Of a stretch of DNA of 64,000 nucleotides, positions 1 through 10,017 are shown one piece after another; within the stretch, counting starts at the first letter, position 1, and each line of letters begins with the position of its first letter. The notes beneath the pieces were generated by a model that saw only the letters and a list, made by a program, of their open reading frames with translations, was not told the DNA's origin and did no database searches. Position numbers and translations under genes: made by a program. The DNA comes from Saprolegnia diclina VS20 (lineage: Eukaryota > Oomycota > Saprolegniomycetes > Saprolegniales > Saprolegniaceae), in contig NW_008246100.1 in NCBI RefSeq assembly GCF_000281045.1, positions 269,242 through 333,241 on the forward strand, read 5' to 3'.

Positions 1-1
1 C

Positions 2-1285
2 AGCACGAAAAAGTACGCGGTCTTGACCCGGGGTGTCTTGCGCTACTACGCCGACATGGCAGCGGCGACGTACACCGAGATCATCCTCGTGCCCCGGCGC
101 TTCCTCTGTCGTGAAAACCTCTCGCAGCGCTTCCAGCACAAGTACGCGTTCGAACTGCTCGCCACCGGGAGCGCGGCCGAGAAGCGCCAGACGAAGCTCG
201 TCTTCATGGCCAAGTCGGAGACCGAGCGCCGCCTCTGGGTGCACGCGATCCGGGCCGTCGTGAACGCGTCGCCCGTCTCGCCCCGCGCCATCGACGGCGA
301 CTGCTACGCGTTCATTTTGCTCCAGCGCCAGATCCAGGACGCAAGGCGCAAGGACGCGTACGTGCACGCGCTCCGGAGCGCCACGCACCACGAGCTCTGC
401 GTGCCCGTCGAGTGGGTGCACAGCCAGCTGCAGCAAACGCGGCAACATCTCGGCGAGAGCGGCATGGACCAAGTGTTCAAGGACCTCGGGCGCGACCGCG
501 TGAGCATCAACGGCCGCGTCTACAGCGGCGCCGACGGAACCGAGAGCGTCGTGGGTGCGTTGGCGCAGGCCTTTATGGACGTGTGCGACGACCTCACGGA
601 AGCGCTTGCGCTTGATGTGGTGCGTAGCGTCCTGCTGTCGTGCAACCGGACGCAGTCGGGCGGCGACACGTACGAGACGGTCGACTACCTCTACCACAAT
701 GCGAGCTTGGTACGCTGCCTCCTGCTACAGTGCTTTGATGAGGATCCTTCAGGTCGTGTTGTGCCCCAGTGCACGCGAGGCAGCACCGCTCGAGATCAAG
801 GTGGTCTTGCGCGATACATGCCCCGAGCTCGCGGCTAGCTTGGCGTCCGACGACCTGGGCTACGTTCCCCGGCAACAGTATACGACCAACCTGTCATAGT
901 TGCGTGCGATGGAGCTTATGTGACGTTTAGCTCGCTCGTGCTACCCACCAAGGTCGAGCAGCATCGCCCGTCAATGGCGTCGGCCATCTCGTTTGGCGAC
1001 GACCTCGACAGTTCGTTCTTGCCGGCAAAAGCACTCAACCTCTTTGCCCGCGAAAAAGAGTCGGTCGAGCTGGTCTCGTTCGCGGGCGAGAAGATGCATG
1101 TGGCGATCGTTGCCGCCACGTCGTACAAGATCTGCGATGCCAACCCGCAGGGCGATGCGAGCCTCGATACCTGGGCGATCGTCGATGCGGTCTTTGAGCA
1201 GTCGTTCGTGTACGCGCCAACGTACGGTGTCCTCGAAGGCAAGGGCACGGTCCGCGTCGCCACGCGCAGCGTCTGCGCCACGTAG
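2..1285 (+). CDS. PH-domain protein, 5' truncated by window edge
   Basis: Exons 2-709, 753-877 and 931-1285 give 395 residues with no start codon in the window. The first 85 residues or so read as a pleckstrin-homology domain: basic KKYAVLTRG strand, RYYAD, alternating strands, and a closing helix around WVHAIRAV that carries the conserved PH tryptophan. PH domains usually bind phosphoinositides or proteins at membranes. The rest (helical middle, beta-rich C-terminus) matches no family I recognise. Intron 1 (710-752, 43 nt, GTACG...CAG) joins NASL to VVLCPSAR. Intron 2 (878-930, 53 nt) is less certain because its donor is GTATAC. It is needed to link two good coding stretches in different frames. 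The stop lies 60 bp from the convergent CISD gene. Confidence 0.7.
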
Positions 1286-1345
1286 AGCGATACAACATCG
1301 TCGTCGTTCCCGAAAGACATATATATAGAGAGCGCACAAGCCGTC

Positions 1346-1809
1346 TTACTCTTCCTTCTTTTGGATGATGAGCGGGCCGACGTTGTCGCCTGTCTCCTTG
1401 TTGTGCTTGGCGTGGGCGCCATCGCAGAACGGAAACTAGGCCACCAAAGAGATGAGCCACGATATGATGCTAGCATCGATGTGCATACCTTCTTGGACTT
1501 CCAGCAGCGGCAGAGCACGCACTTGAGCGAGCCCTTCTGGAACATGTCTTCAATGTCGCACGTGTCGACGACCTTGTCCTTCTCGAGTGAGATCGACTTG
1601 TTGATGCGGGCTGGCGCCGCCTTCTTGCTGCCGCTGCCAAGCCCGGCAAAGATCGAGTAGAGGAGCACGGCGACTGTCACGAGGAAGGGCGCGAGGATCA
1701 TCAACTCCTCCGTCGTGAGCTTGGCAAAGCCGGCGACGTTGCTCGGGATCGGCAGCGACTTGAGGTACTTGGGCAGGCGGATCTTGAGCGCGTGGCGGAC
1801 CGCTTCCAT
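1346..1809 (-). CDS. CDGSH iron-sulfur domain protein (mitoNEET/NAF-1 type)
   Basis: Two exons (1809-1489, 1435-1346) encode 136 residues. The intron of 53 nt (1436-1488) interrupts the signature motif exactly. After splicing the motif reads CRCWKSKKFPFCDGAH, which is the C-X-C-X2-(S/T)-X3-P-X-C-D-G-X2-H 2Fe-2S site with three Cys and one His ligand. Upstream is one membrane anchor (residues about 44-64, LAPFLVTVAVLLYSIF). This is the CISD1/CISD2 arrangement: a tail in the outer mitochondrial or ER membrane and a cytosolic cluster domain used in iron and redox handling. The length matches the family (108-135 aa). The ATG at 1809 is chosen because the family starts just before the anchor. Whether it is closer to CISD1 or CISD2 cannot be told by eye. 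Confidence 0.92.
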
Positions 1810-2338
1810 ATTTTCTGAAATTCGAAGCCGGGGAAATTCACTACTGATGCCACCACACGTTCTGCATTGACGACCGGATACACCATCCGGCGACCCGGTG
1901 ACGTGGCATAGCCACGCGCCTCTTGCCGTTGCCATCAACCGCAAAAAGCTTCGGAAGCGAGGTGGATCGACTGGACGCAACGAGGTGCATGACCGGGCGT
2001 GTCATGCCAATACGAGTCAAGAGCTTGGGTATCCGATGCTACTGCTCACCGGGCGGAAGAGCGCAAATGGAGCCGGGCACGTCTTGCTCATCGTTAGTCG
2101 CCTGGCGACGCCGAGTGAAGCCTTGACGGCGCTTCGAAAGGTCCCTCGCATTCGACAGGCACTGCGTGGTCACACAACGTGGCGTCAAATAACGAGCGCA
2201 GTGGTCGGTCGAAGAGGTCGTTGGCAAGGCGTCGCGAGAGGCAGCGCTTGCTCTGGCCAAGAGTGTCCTGGGCCAATAATCCTCGAATTTGTAAGGGCAA
2301 AGATCGCGGCGCTTCGGTACCAATCAGCGCAGTCTTGG

Positions 2339-4576
2339 ATGCGAGAAGATCCGTTCGCTGACGCCTTTGAGCGCGCGGCGGTCAGCGACCCCAATGCACT
2401 GGTGACGCCGCACGAGCGGTATATCTCGTACAAATTCCACGCGCTCGAGTCGACTGTGGCGCTAGATCGACCTTCTTGACGGACCTCCATGCCCGCGGGC
2501 TGCTTCCAGACGCCTACTTGCACAAGATCCAAGCACTCTGGGTATTGCGCTGCCGCAACGAGTTGTCATGTGCGCGCTGCATTAGGACAAGGAGAGAGTC
2601 AGCGTAGCTTTTGAACACTTTCAAGCGCTCTTGGCGCGCGCGCTTGGCGACGCTAGCGCCGACGAGGCGGCCGCAGCCATTACGACCGAGATCTCGAACA
2701 AGGTATCCCGACGCTGCAAATGAGCGAGATGCGATGCTTCTGTTGACCTAGCTCGCTTTTCTCTGTCACCTCGTGCAGTCGTGGGACACGGCGTCGTTTG
2801 GTGAGCCCGAAAAAGCAGCGCTGGTGGCCTACACGACCAAGCTAGCAACTGAGCATGCTGCCGCGGTGGCTCTACTCTAGCTACGAGCTTTCGCATAAAC
2901 CAGCATGTAGGAAGACAAGGTAGAGCGCTTGGTAGCCACAATGGCTGCGGAACTCGGTGCGCACCAGCACAAGGCGCTGGTGCATTGCCCCATCGAGGCG
3001 CATCCGCAGTATGGAACGACCCCTCGGTTCCACGAAACAAAGCACCCGACTACGTACCAAGCGGCGCACTCGACGCAGCTTGAAAAGATTGCACGAAGTC
3101 GCGACTTTCACAGTCTCCGGATGCACGCTCAGAGCGAGTCGGTGGCCAACACCTTTGGTGTTCTCGACGTACGGCACCGTGACTGTAGCGTGTTGTCATG
3201 GCGCAGTGCGTAGGAGCGCTGGGCGACCAGGCTGCAGCTGTACCTTCAGAGCTACGAGCGCTCAACGAGCAGCGGCCGGACCAGCGGCCGTCTCGAGGTT
3301 GTGGCGGTTCCAACCACGGCGTACCAAACAGCAAAATTCACGGACGAGGGGCAAATGCTTGCATGTGTAGCGTCCTTCTCGAGAGCGTTGCGCGCCTGGA
3401 TCGACTCGCCGCCGTACACTACGAGGTAGACCACTTGCGCTGGTACATCGAGCTCAACGCGATGCGCAGATGGGCCGCAGCCGGTTCTTCCGAAGCTTTT
3501 ACGGAACCGACATGGACACTTCTGCACACTTTACATTCTACTACTTTGAGTACGTCCAGGTACACGCAGACAGAGACAAGACGTTAGTTGGTCAATCGTG
3601 TCATCGCTCGACTAGGTCGTTTCGCTCTCGAGCTTGCTCTTGCGGCACGGGTGCCTCGCGCTCACTTCCCACTTGTTCAAGTGCTACATGCGATACATAA
3701 CACCGTAGCTCGATGAACGTAAACTAGGTACCTTGGCCACACGCTGTTGTACGCCTGCGTCGACCTCGTCGAGCAATGCAACCATCGACTCGAGACGGAT
3801 GTACGATGGGCGTTGCGGACACGTCGTATAGTATATTGTAGCGTATGACGTGGCATCATGTGCTGCTTGCACCCGACGACCTGCGGCTGTATTGGGCGAC
3901 GCTGCCGCTAGGCGACGCCCTCGACCCGTGTGCGCGGTAATTCCATCATCGAGCAAAACGTCTTCTATGCGGGGCGCCATAGCGACCCACGCGCCCGGCA
4001 AGACGACGATCGAGAAGTCGGTCTATTAGCCTTTTTTGCTGCGTGCGTACGACAGCTGCTTTTGCCTACGACGATACCGCGCCCGTCCAGTGGTCGTGTG
4101 CGAACCACAGCAATAAGAGCTTATGTGACCCAATAGCAACGTCTCAGCGGCGTTTGTTCGAGTTTCCTCGGCTGCTCCATGCCAACGACGTTGTCCGGAC
4201 GCCGTCGGGGCACCCGATCGTTACGGTCGGTGTCGCTGACTCCTTTGAACTCTGCTTCTGCACCGACGACGACGACGAGCGCTGGGCGTGCTATGCATTC
4301 GAGACCGTCGGCGGTTCCTCGCCTCTTCTTGCACCACTCGAGGTACTTGCGGACTATTTCTCGCTCAGCTGGCAACAAACGCAGGACACGAACGCCCGCA
4401 ACACGTTTGCGTACTGCGCAACGACGGCCGGCGACATGCTCTTGGCGTTTGAGACTCTCGGTCGCAACGAGCGACGGACGATGACCGTCCACATCCGCGT
4501 ACATGCAGAGCGTCTTGACTCTGTCGTCGAGGTACGTCGGACGTCGTCTCGGAGAAAGATGCGAATGGGCGCGTAG
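2339..4576 (+). CDS. Unidentified multi-exon gene, possibly decaying
   Basis: I do not recognise this protein. Several stretches look coding and join across plausible introns in phase: about 2339-2448; 2466-2539 to 2586 onward (donor GTATTG); an intron at about 2702-2750; an intron GTGGCT to 2914 joining EHAAA to EDKVERL; and an intron at 3168-3213 joining FGVLD to ERWATRLQL. The middle part is helical and soluble. From about 3260 it reads EVVAVPTTAYQTAKF, then the frame becomes uncertain. Other coding-like pieces follow at 3846-3940 (starting MTWHHVLLAPDDL) and at about 4140-4576, and may be a second gene. A 17-nt insertion at 2449-2465 breaks the frame. Stops between 3690 and 4040 are hard to splice out. 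It could be a real gene with many introns or a pseudogene. Both ends are approximate. Confidence 0.35.
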
Positions 4577-5045
4577 GAAATCATTGCGGCCTGCACCACA
4601 TCGCCGCCGACTCTGTCGTTGCAGCAGCTACTCTTGCACCCTCTCTTTACTGGCTGGGATGACGAGCAAGTGATGCTCGACTACGACGCACAGTTTCGCT
4701 GAGCATCGTACGAGACATAGGACAATGCATCCAATTGCTTAAGGTTACACGTCCCGCGGCAAGGCAGCAGCGCTCGGTTCCTGTCGCATCTCGGCTGAGC
4801 ACCGGTGTTCGTGGTCTGAACTTTCCCAGTGCAGCGTCATTCGCAGACAAAACTCGGAGCGCGCTACTCGGGTGGCAACTCGCATCGGCTATATAATGGT
4901 TTGGCGATGGACGATGGCAGCCAGCATCTCGAGGCGACCACACCAAAAGAGGTTGCGTGGCCGCCTGTCATTCGCGTAGCTTCGTCCGCGGCGCCAGGTG
5001 TTGATCGACATCAACGTTGGGGCGGTGGTGCCCCGGTTACACTTG

Positions 5046-5805
5046 TCACGCGCCGCACTCTTCTTCTTCAAAGGGCGCGGCGACTGGTGCGGGAGGCGGA
5101 ATGCTTGGGACGTCGGCGGGGTCGTATGACGCTTGGTATGCGCCGTAGTGCTTGCTTATATACGCGAAAAGCGTCACGTCGACGCTGGCATTCCACATGG
5201 AGGCCGTCGACATTTGAAAGAGCCCGATCCACGAGATAAAGTTGATGAACTTGGTCTACGCAAGAGCTATGACAGGTGTGCACATCATCATCGCCCATAC
5301 CATGGGTGTGTACGCGTTGTAGTAGCGCAGACTCTGAAGCACTTGCAGCACCGGCTGCGAGAGCACGAGCGGAAAGGCAAAGACGCACATAAGGAACGGC
5401 CCGTACCCGCGGCGCTTGGCGGCACCAATGTACAGCGTGCGCGCCGTGTAGCCCACGAGGAGCATGGTGATGATGACAGCCAACTTTTTGGAGAGGAGGA
5501 GCGTGCTGGACGATGCCGTCGTGCCAGCACACGCAGTAAGAAAGTTGGTCGCCACCACCGGCCACGATCAGCAGCCCACGAACGACGGAATGTAGAGCTG
5601 TGCGTCGACATGAGTTGTGGCGACCGCGCCAGAAAGGACGTACCAGCGCTGTGACGAACGACGAGTACGCCGAGCGCAGCGTGCTTGTGACGCCGTTGTC
5701 CATGGCGAAGGCCGGCTTGGCGTTGTCGTACGGCAGCAGCGCGTCGCCGTCGTCATCCTCGAGGCCGCTGTGGGCGCCTCGGTGGTAGACCGTCGACTCG
5801 GCCAT
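5046..5805 (-). CDS. Small multi-pass membrane protein, in-frame TGA
   Basis: Three exons (5805-5644, 5597-5301, 5255-5046) make 222 codons. The first intron is a classic GTACGT...CACAG; the second (5256-5300) starts GTATGG. The product has an acidic N-terminus, then hydrophobic segments around AVIITMLLVGYTA, FLMCVFAFPLVLS and FINFISWIGLF, and a proline-rich, acidic tail. No family recognised. Exon 2 carries a TGA (5568-5570) in the phrase VGC-stop-SWPV, while the frame is clearly coding on both sides. It could be a nonsense allele, a base error, or be removed by an extra 81-nt intron with a weak GTCGTT donor (joining LYIP to TLLLSKKL in phase). The stop is also TGA, so general TGA recoding is unlikely. 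Confidence 0.55.
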
Positions 5806-6061
5806 CGTGGCAAAATTGGTCACTGCCGCGTTGCAAACTGGTCGAGGTACCTCTATAAATGAATATCCTATCAGTTTCTGCGTCGGCACTCTAACGTGGT
5901 GGCGTGTCACTGCGACCGCCGCGCGCTCGTGCTCGCAGTCGATTGGCTCATGGTATCTGTATCTTGGTTCTTATTGGTCCGCCTCTCCCTGACTTGTCAT
6001 CCAATCTGGGACAACTGGTGATGCGACCTGAACGATATTTGATTTTGTCAGATCTGAGCGA

Positions 6062-6472
6062 TCACCGGCAGCAAAAGCTGACGTGCGCTGGCACCGGGAG
6101 CCGTCCAAGCGACCCAAGCGCATAGACCGGCGTTGCGCGGAGCACCCGCATGGGCTTGGGCAACGGCGGCGGGGTCGCGGCAAGGCCCTTCGGCTGCGGC
6201 AGCATGTCGAAGAGCGTCTTCATGCGGCGCTGCGTGAGGGGTGGAAGCCGGCGGGTCGTGAGCCCGGCGTACACGGCGTCTTGCTTGCGAAACTTGGCCC
6301 GTGCGAGCTGTTGTACCTCGGGCGCGTAGGCGGAGAGGCGCTGGAGATCGTTCAGGAGGCGCCAGCGCGCGTGGCGGTCGCGCGACTGCTGCCGGCGCAG
6401 GTCGACGTCGGCGTCCTGGATGTGGGCCCGCATCGCGACAAACTTGGCAACGAGGGGCGAGTGCGTCGTCAT
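6062..6472 (-). CDS. Hypothetical basic protein, 136 aa
   Basis: A single open frame of 136 residues starting MTTHSPLVAKFVAM. It is rich in Arg, Gln and Leu, with a helical N-terminal half and a proline-rich later part (ATPPPLPKP). No domain or motif recognised. The frame stays open upstream to 6712 but that part looks like leader or intron sequence (a possible acceptor, TTTCAAG, lies just upstream), so the ATG at 6472 is preferred. It lies in tandem with ALG9, transcribed in the same direction. Codon use is like that of its neighbours. It could be a small organelle protein, but nothing seen proves this. Confidence 0.45.
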   Translation of the reverse strand: MTTHSPLVAKFVAMRAHIQDADVDLRRQQSRDRHARWRLLNDLQRLSAYAPEVQQLARAKFRKQDAVYAGLTTRRLPPLTQRRMKTLFDMLPQPKGLAATPPPLPKPMRVLRATPVYALGSLGRLPVPAHVSFCCR

Positions 6473-6805
6473 GGCTTCCCCTTCTGCTGTCCTTGAAAGA
6501 AAAGCGCAAATGCAAGAGGCGACCAAGAACAAGGTCAACAAAGGCTGGCTACTCGCCATCCCCAATGTCGAGCGCAATTGGCCTATCCAGTACAAATCAT
6601 CGGCGTCGAACCCTCGACGTCGATCCATTGGCGGGCTTTTCTGTACTATGTAAGGCAGTCGACACCCTGTCGCTACACATGCCAGCTGCGTGCCCATCGT
6701 GCTTGGTCGCACGACAACAGTCTGAAGGGCACGCGATGCGCAAGCGTGTTCATTGGCGTCTTAGCGTCTTAGCGTCTTGGTCGTCCCACTGCATTGGCCG
6801 AGACT
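6473..6805. other. Intergenic, no feature seen
   Basis: About 330 bp between the 136-aa ORF and the ALG9 stop. It holds the ALG9 3' end and the likely promoter of the downstream gene. A run of three overlapping copies of gcgtcttag lies near 6758-6778. Confidence 0.4.
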
Positions 6806-8461
6806 CTACGTCGACGCCGGGGCATAGACGGTGTAGTTGGTGAACACGGTTTTCGTGGGCGTCCAAAAGGGCACATAGAACGCACGTGCAACCCGATCGG
6901 ACGCTTCGGCAAGCAAGAACGGCTCGGCGTACACCGGGGTCCACGCCGGATGCGAGGCCAAGCTCGGTTCGTCCGGGTGCGCCATCGACGCAGGGACATC
7001 CCGATCGACCACAAAGTCGCACGTCGCCATGTCTACGTAGCGCGACACCTCTTCCAAGTTGAGGTCGTTCATGTGGGAGGGCACGTCATACGTCGAGGCA
7101 AAGTGGCCTGGGAGCTGCCCACGAAAGCCGCTGCGGACGAACGCCATGCGCGCATGGTTTGGGAGGAAAAAGTGCGACGGAAACCGGTGCCACTCCTTCC
7201 CGACGCAGACGCGGATCGGCGTCGAGCTGTTCGTACTCGCTTCAATGTGGTCGTGAAGGAACTGGTAGACCTTGAGCGGCGCGCCGTACTGCGTCGTAAT
7301 GCTGACGACCCGCATCGTCGAGAGGCACACGTATGCAGTGAGCGCAAGTGTCACAAGCACGGGGGCGACGGGGCGGGCGACGCGGCGCGCAACGCGGAAG
7401 AACGTCGCGAGCGTCCACGCGGCCGCCAAGCACAAGTACGGGTACACAGGATACAAGAAGCGCTCCTCCTTGTGCGGCTGGAGGAACATGATGCCAAGCC
7501 ACAGGTAGAGCGGGGTGAGGTGGACGAAGCGCAGACCGCCATGGGCGAGGGCGATGGGCACGCTGACGACCGCGAGGGGCAAGCCCACGTTGAAGTTGAG
7601 CAAGAGGTTCACAGCGTAGTACGTCCACGGCTCGACGCCGTAGAGCTCCGAGCCCGCCGAGACGACGTTGTACAGGACAATGTTGATTGCCGGGAGCAGC
7701 CACGCGTGGTAGAAGTAATAGTTGGTCGCGACTTCGAGGCCGACAATGAGCCCGAGCACGAGCACGCCGGTGACGATCGGCCGGACGACGCCAAACGCGA
7801 GAACCGACTGGAGGGCAAAGGGGACGCACATGACGCCGACGTACGGCCAGCCGCAGACGACAGCGATCACGCCGGACGCGAGCGCGGGCGCGCTGAAGCT
7901 TTCGCCTTGGGTCGTCATCCAAAAGCCCGAGAAGAGCATGAGGAGGTACGTGACGAACGAGCTCGGCAGAAAAGCTGTGGAGGCTTGGAACATGCCGCTG
8001 TTGCACGCGAGCAAGACGAGCGTGTAGCGACCCACGCGCGGCCCGTAGGCTTCGACGACGCCACGGTAGAAGGCGGCTTCGCAGAGCGCGGAGGCAAAGC
8101 CCAGTGCCGTGCGCAGGCCAAAGAAGAACGCGAGCTTGGACGAGCCAAAGAGGACATTGCCGGCGACCTTGCCCAATACGCCGTGCACGACAAGGTACAA
8201 GTACGACCGCAGCGCGTACAATGGGCTGTACTCCCACGTCTGGAAGCCATGGCCGTAGAGGAGGTTGTGCAGCGGCTCCCAGTAGTTGTACGCTTCGTCG
8301 CAGTCCGACTGGATGTTGACGAGCGCCGAGATAAGCCGGACGATCGCCAGGAACGAGAAAGTCGAGTGCAGATTGGGCGCCCACAGGCGCGCGTCCTCGT
8401 CTTGCGGCGGCGGCGCCTTGGTCGCTGGCGGGCTATCGGCCCCACGTCGACGCGCTGGCAT
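6806..8461 (-). CDS. ALG9: Alpha-1,2-mannosyltransferase ALG9 (GT22)
   Basis: An intronless gene of 551 residues. ALG9 uses dolichyl-phosphate-mannose in the ER lumen to add the seventh and ninth mannoses to the lipid-linked N-glycan precursor. The N-terminus has the GT22 signature DCDEAYNYWEPLH (acidic catalytic region in the first lumenal loop) followed by GHGFQTWEYSPLYALRSY, close to ALG9 rather than PIG-B or SMP3. Several hydrophobic spans follow, then the family motif HKEERFLYPVYP near residue 345 and a long soluble C-terminal region. Human ALG9 is 611 aa, so the length fits. The ATG at 8461 (MPARRRG) is preferred over one 24 codons upstream because the extra stretch is basic and not conserved-looking. 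Confidence 0.93.
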   Translation of the reverse strand: MPARRRGADSPPATKAPPPQDEDARLWAPNLHSTFSFLAIVRLISALVNIQSDCDEAYNYWEPLHNLLYGHGFQTWEYSPLYALRSYLYLVVHGVLGKVAGNVLFGSSKLAFFFGLRTALGFASALCEAAFYRGVVEAYGPRVGRYTLVLLACNSGMFQASTAFLPSSFVTYLLMLFSGFWMTTQGESFSAPALASGVIAVVCGWPYVGVMCVPFALQSVLAFGVVRPIVTGVLVLGLIVGLEVATNYYFYHAWLLPAINIVLYNVVSAGSELYGVEPWTYYAVNLLLNFNVGLPLAVVSVPIALAHGGLRFVHLTPLYLWLGIMFLQPHKEERFLYPVYPYLCLAAAWTLATFFRVARRVARPVAPVLVTLALTAYVCLSTMRVVSITTQYGAPLKVYQFLHDHIEASTNSSTPIRVCVGKEWHRFPSHFFLPNHARMAFVRSGFRGQLPGHFASTYDVPSHMNDLNLEEVSRYVDMATCDFVVDRDVPASMAHPDEPSLASHPAWTPVYAEPFLLAEASDRVARAFYVPFWTPTKTVFTNYTVYAPAST

Positions 8462-8762
8462 ATTGAGTGTGACGCTGAGCGGTGACGCAGCGCGACGCGT
8501 TTTTCGTTTTGCCCCATTCGGCACATGTGCCACAATTAAAAATTAATTTCGGCACAAGCCCACCAGCTGCAGGCGGCTTGACACGCATGCACGGGTTGGA
8601 TCCACCGAGCAATGGACCGCTTCCTGCGACGACAACAGAGAGGAGAGAGGGCGGACAATACTACGAGGCGAGCCGTGAGCTAGACCAGAATCGTTTGCTC
8701 CGTACAAGTCTCTTTATAGACAGGCAGCCAGTACACTACGTGAGGCATACAGGCCAGCGAGC

Positions 8763-9715
8763 TCAGCTCGAGCTTTCGCCGTCTTCGTCTTCTTCGTCGA
8801 CCTGCTTGAACTCGTCGTCGAGCCCCATGACGGAGATCGGAGCCGTCATGTGCACGTCTTCGGAGGCGCTATCGTTGCCCGCCGTGTCCTAGAGATCCAA
8901 TGAGTGAGAGAACGATCGAGTCCCATCCGACGTACTTGGCCTCCGAGCTGCTGGAGAAACTCCTGTCGGAGCTTCTCGTGGGCCGGGATTGGCTTGGTGA
9001 AGCGCAGGCTCGAGCCCGGTTCGTTTTGGTACATGGTTTCCAGGGACTTTTCGACGCAGGCGTCGATCTGCTCGACGTACGATTCGGGGTGGCGTCGGAA
9101 CCTACATCGCATGAAGCCTCCAGTTGCACCATGATTGGTCTCTCACATTTCGAGTGCTCGAGGGTTGGCGACGTTGCGCAGGTCGGAGGCAAACTCCTTG
9201 GTGTAAAAAATGCTCTTCATGTACACGAGGACCGACACGATATAGTGAAGATCCGGGTCCCACGTCGGAAACTTGGGCAGCAAGTCGAGCTCGTTCGTCT
9301 AAAGCCGATGGTTAGACCATGCCGATGGTAGATGTACGCACGTCAGGGTTCACGAACGGGTGAAAGACCTTGGTGTAGAACTCGACGCGCGGGTACGTGC
9401 CAATGCCGTTGTAGCTACGACCAGCCAGCGAAAATGAGGTTTCGCCCATGGCAATCGCGCCTACTCGTCTGGAAGATGGATCGAGAACTTGAAGATGCCA
9501 TTGCGGTAGAGGCCTTGGTGGATGAAGATGACACCGTGCCACAGACGGGGCTTGTCAAAGCTCGGGAGGACGTAGATGCCGCTGGGCACATGCTGCTTCA
9601 TGTGCTTGTACTCGATCATGAGACCGTAGTCCTTCATCGTCTGCGTCCGGTACTGGTGCAGCGACGTGAGGTTGGCGGCCTCGGGCTTCTTCTGGCTCGG
9701 CGCTGGCGTCGTCAT
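8763..9715 (-). CDS. AKTIP/FTS-like ubiquitin E2 variant
   Basis: Five exons (9715-9465, 9414-9342, 9298-9147, 9101-8936, 8888-8763) give 255 residues. All four introns are 43-50 nt. The core is a UBC fold: LWHGVIFIHQGLYRNGIFKF, then LPDDYNGIGTYPRVEF and VFHPFVNPD, closely following human AKTIP. The position where active E2s have the catalytic cysteine reads TNELDLLPKF with no Cys, so it should be a non-catalytic variant. In animals AKTIP (FTS) joins Hook proteins and FHIP in an endosome/dynein adaptor complex. The C-terminus is acidic (DEEDEDGESSS). A start 17 codons upstream (9766) is also possible. It diverges from the DDX55 gene. Confidence 0.88.
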
Positions 9716-10017
9716 GGGCCGTGGCAGCGATGGGTTCACGTATTTAAACGCCCGAGCTTCCTCCATTCCGGATAAGTCGGTTCTGGATACGACCCTGCGC
9801 CCAGTTTTACCTCTCATATTTGATCTTTCGGCCTGTCTATCCGTAGACTATATGCACGCCATTCTATAGTTCAAATGACGCACTTGGATAGCGATTGAAG
9901 ACGTAAAGCGGCGTGTAAATAGCTGCTTGGCCGGCAATCAAAATTAGCGCCATATATGCATTGCTAGAGGTTGCACGCGCAACCGTGGTGGTTGGTTTTC
10001 ACACTTCAACCCGGAAG
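9716..10017. promoter_or_regulatory. Divergent promoter, AKTIP-like / DDX55
   Basis: About 300 bp between two divergent start codons, so both promoters must lie here. An AT-rich patch (gtatttaaac) sits at about 9739-9748 on the AKTIP side and catatatgc at about 9952-9960 on the helicase side. No defined motif can be assigned. Confidence 0.4.

Noticed and set aside
5568-5570. TGA as selenocysteine
   Set aside because: No SECIS-like element could be identified by eye, and neither TGA lies in a known selenoprotein family.
6794-8485. 563-codon open frame on the plus strand
   Set aside because: Antisense to ALG9, with Arg/Glu/Asp-rich composition typical of shadow frames.
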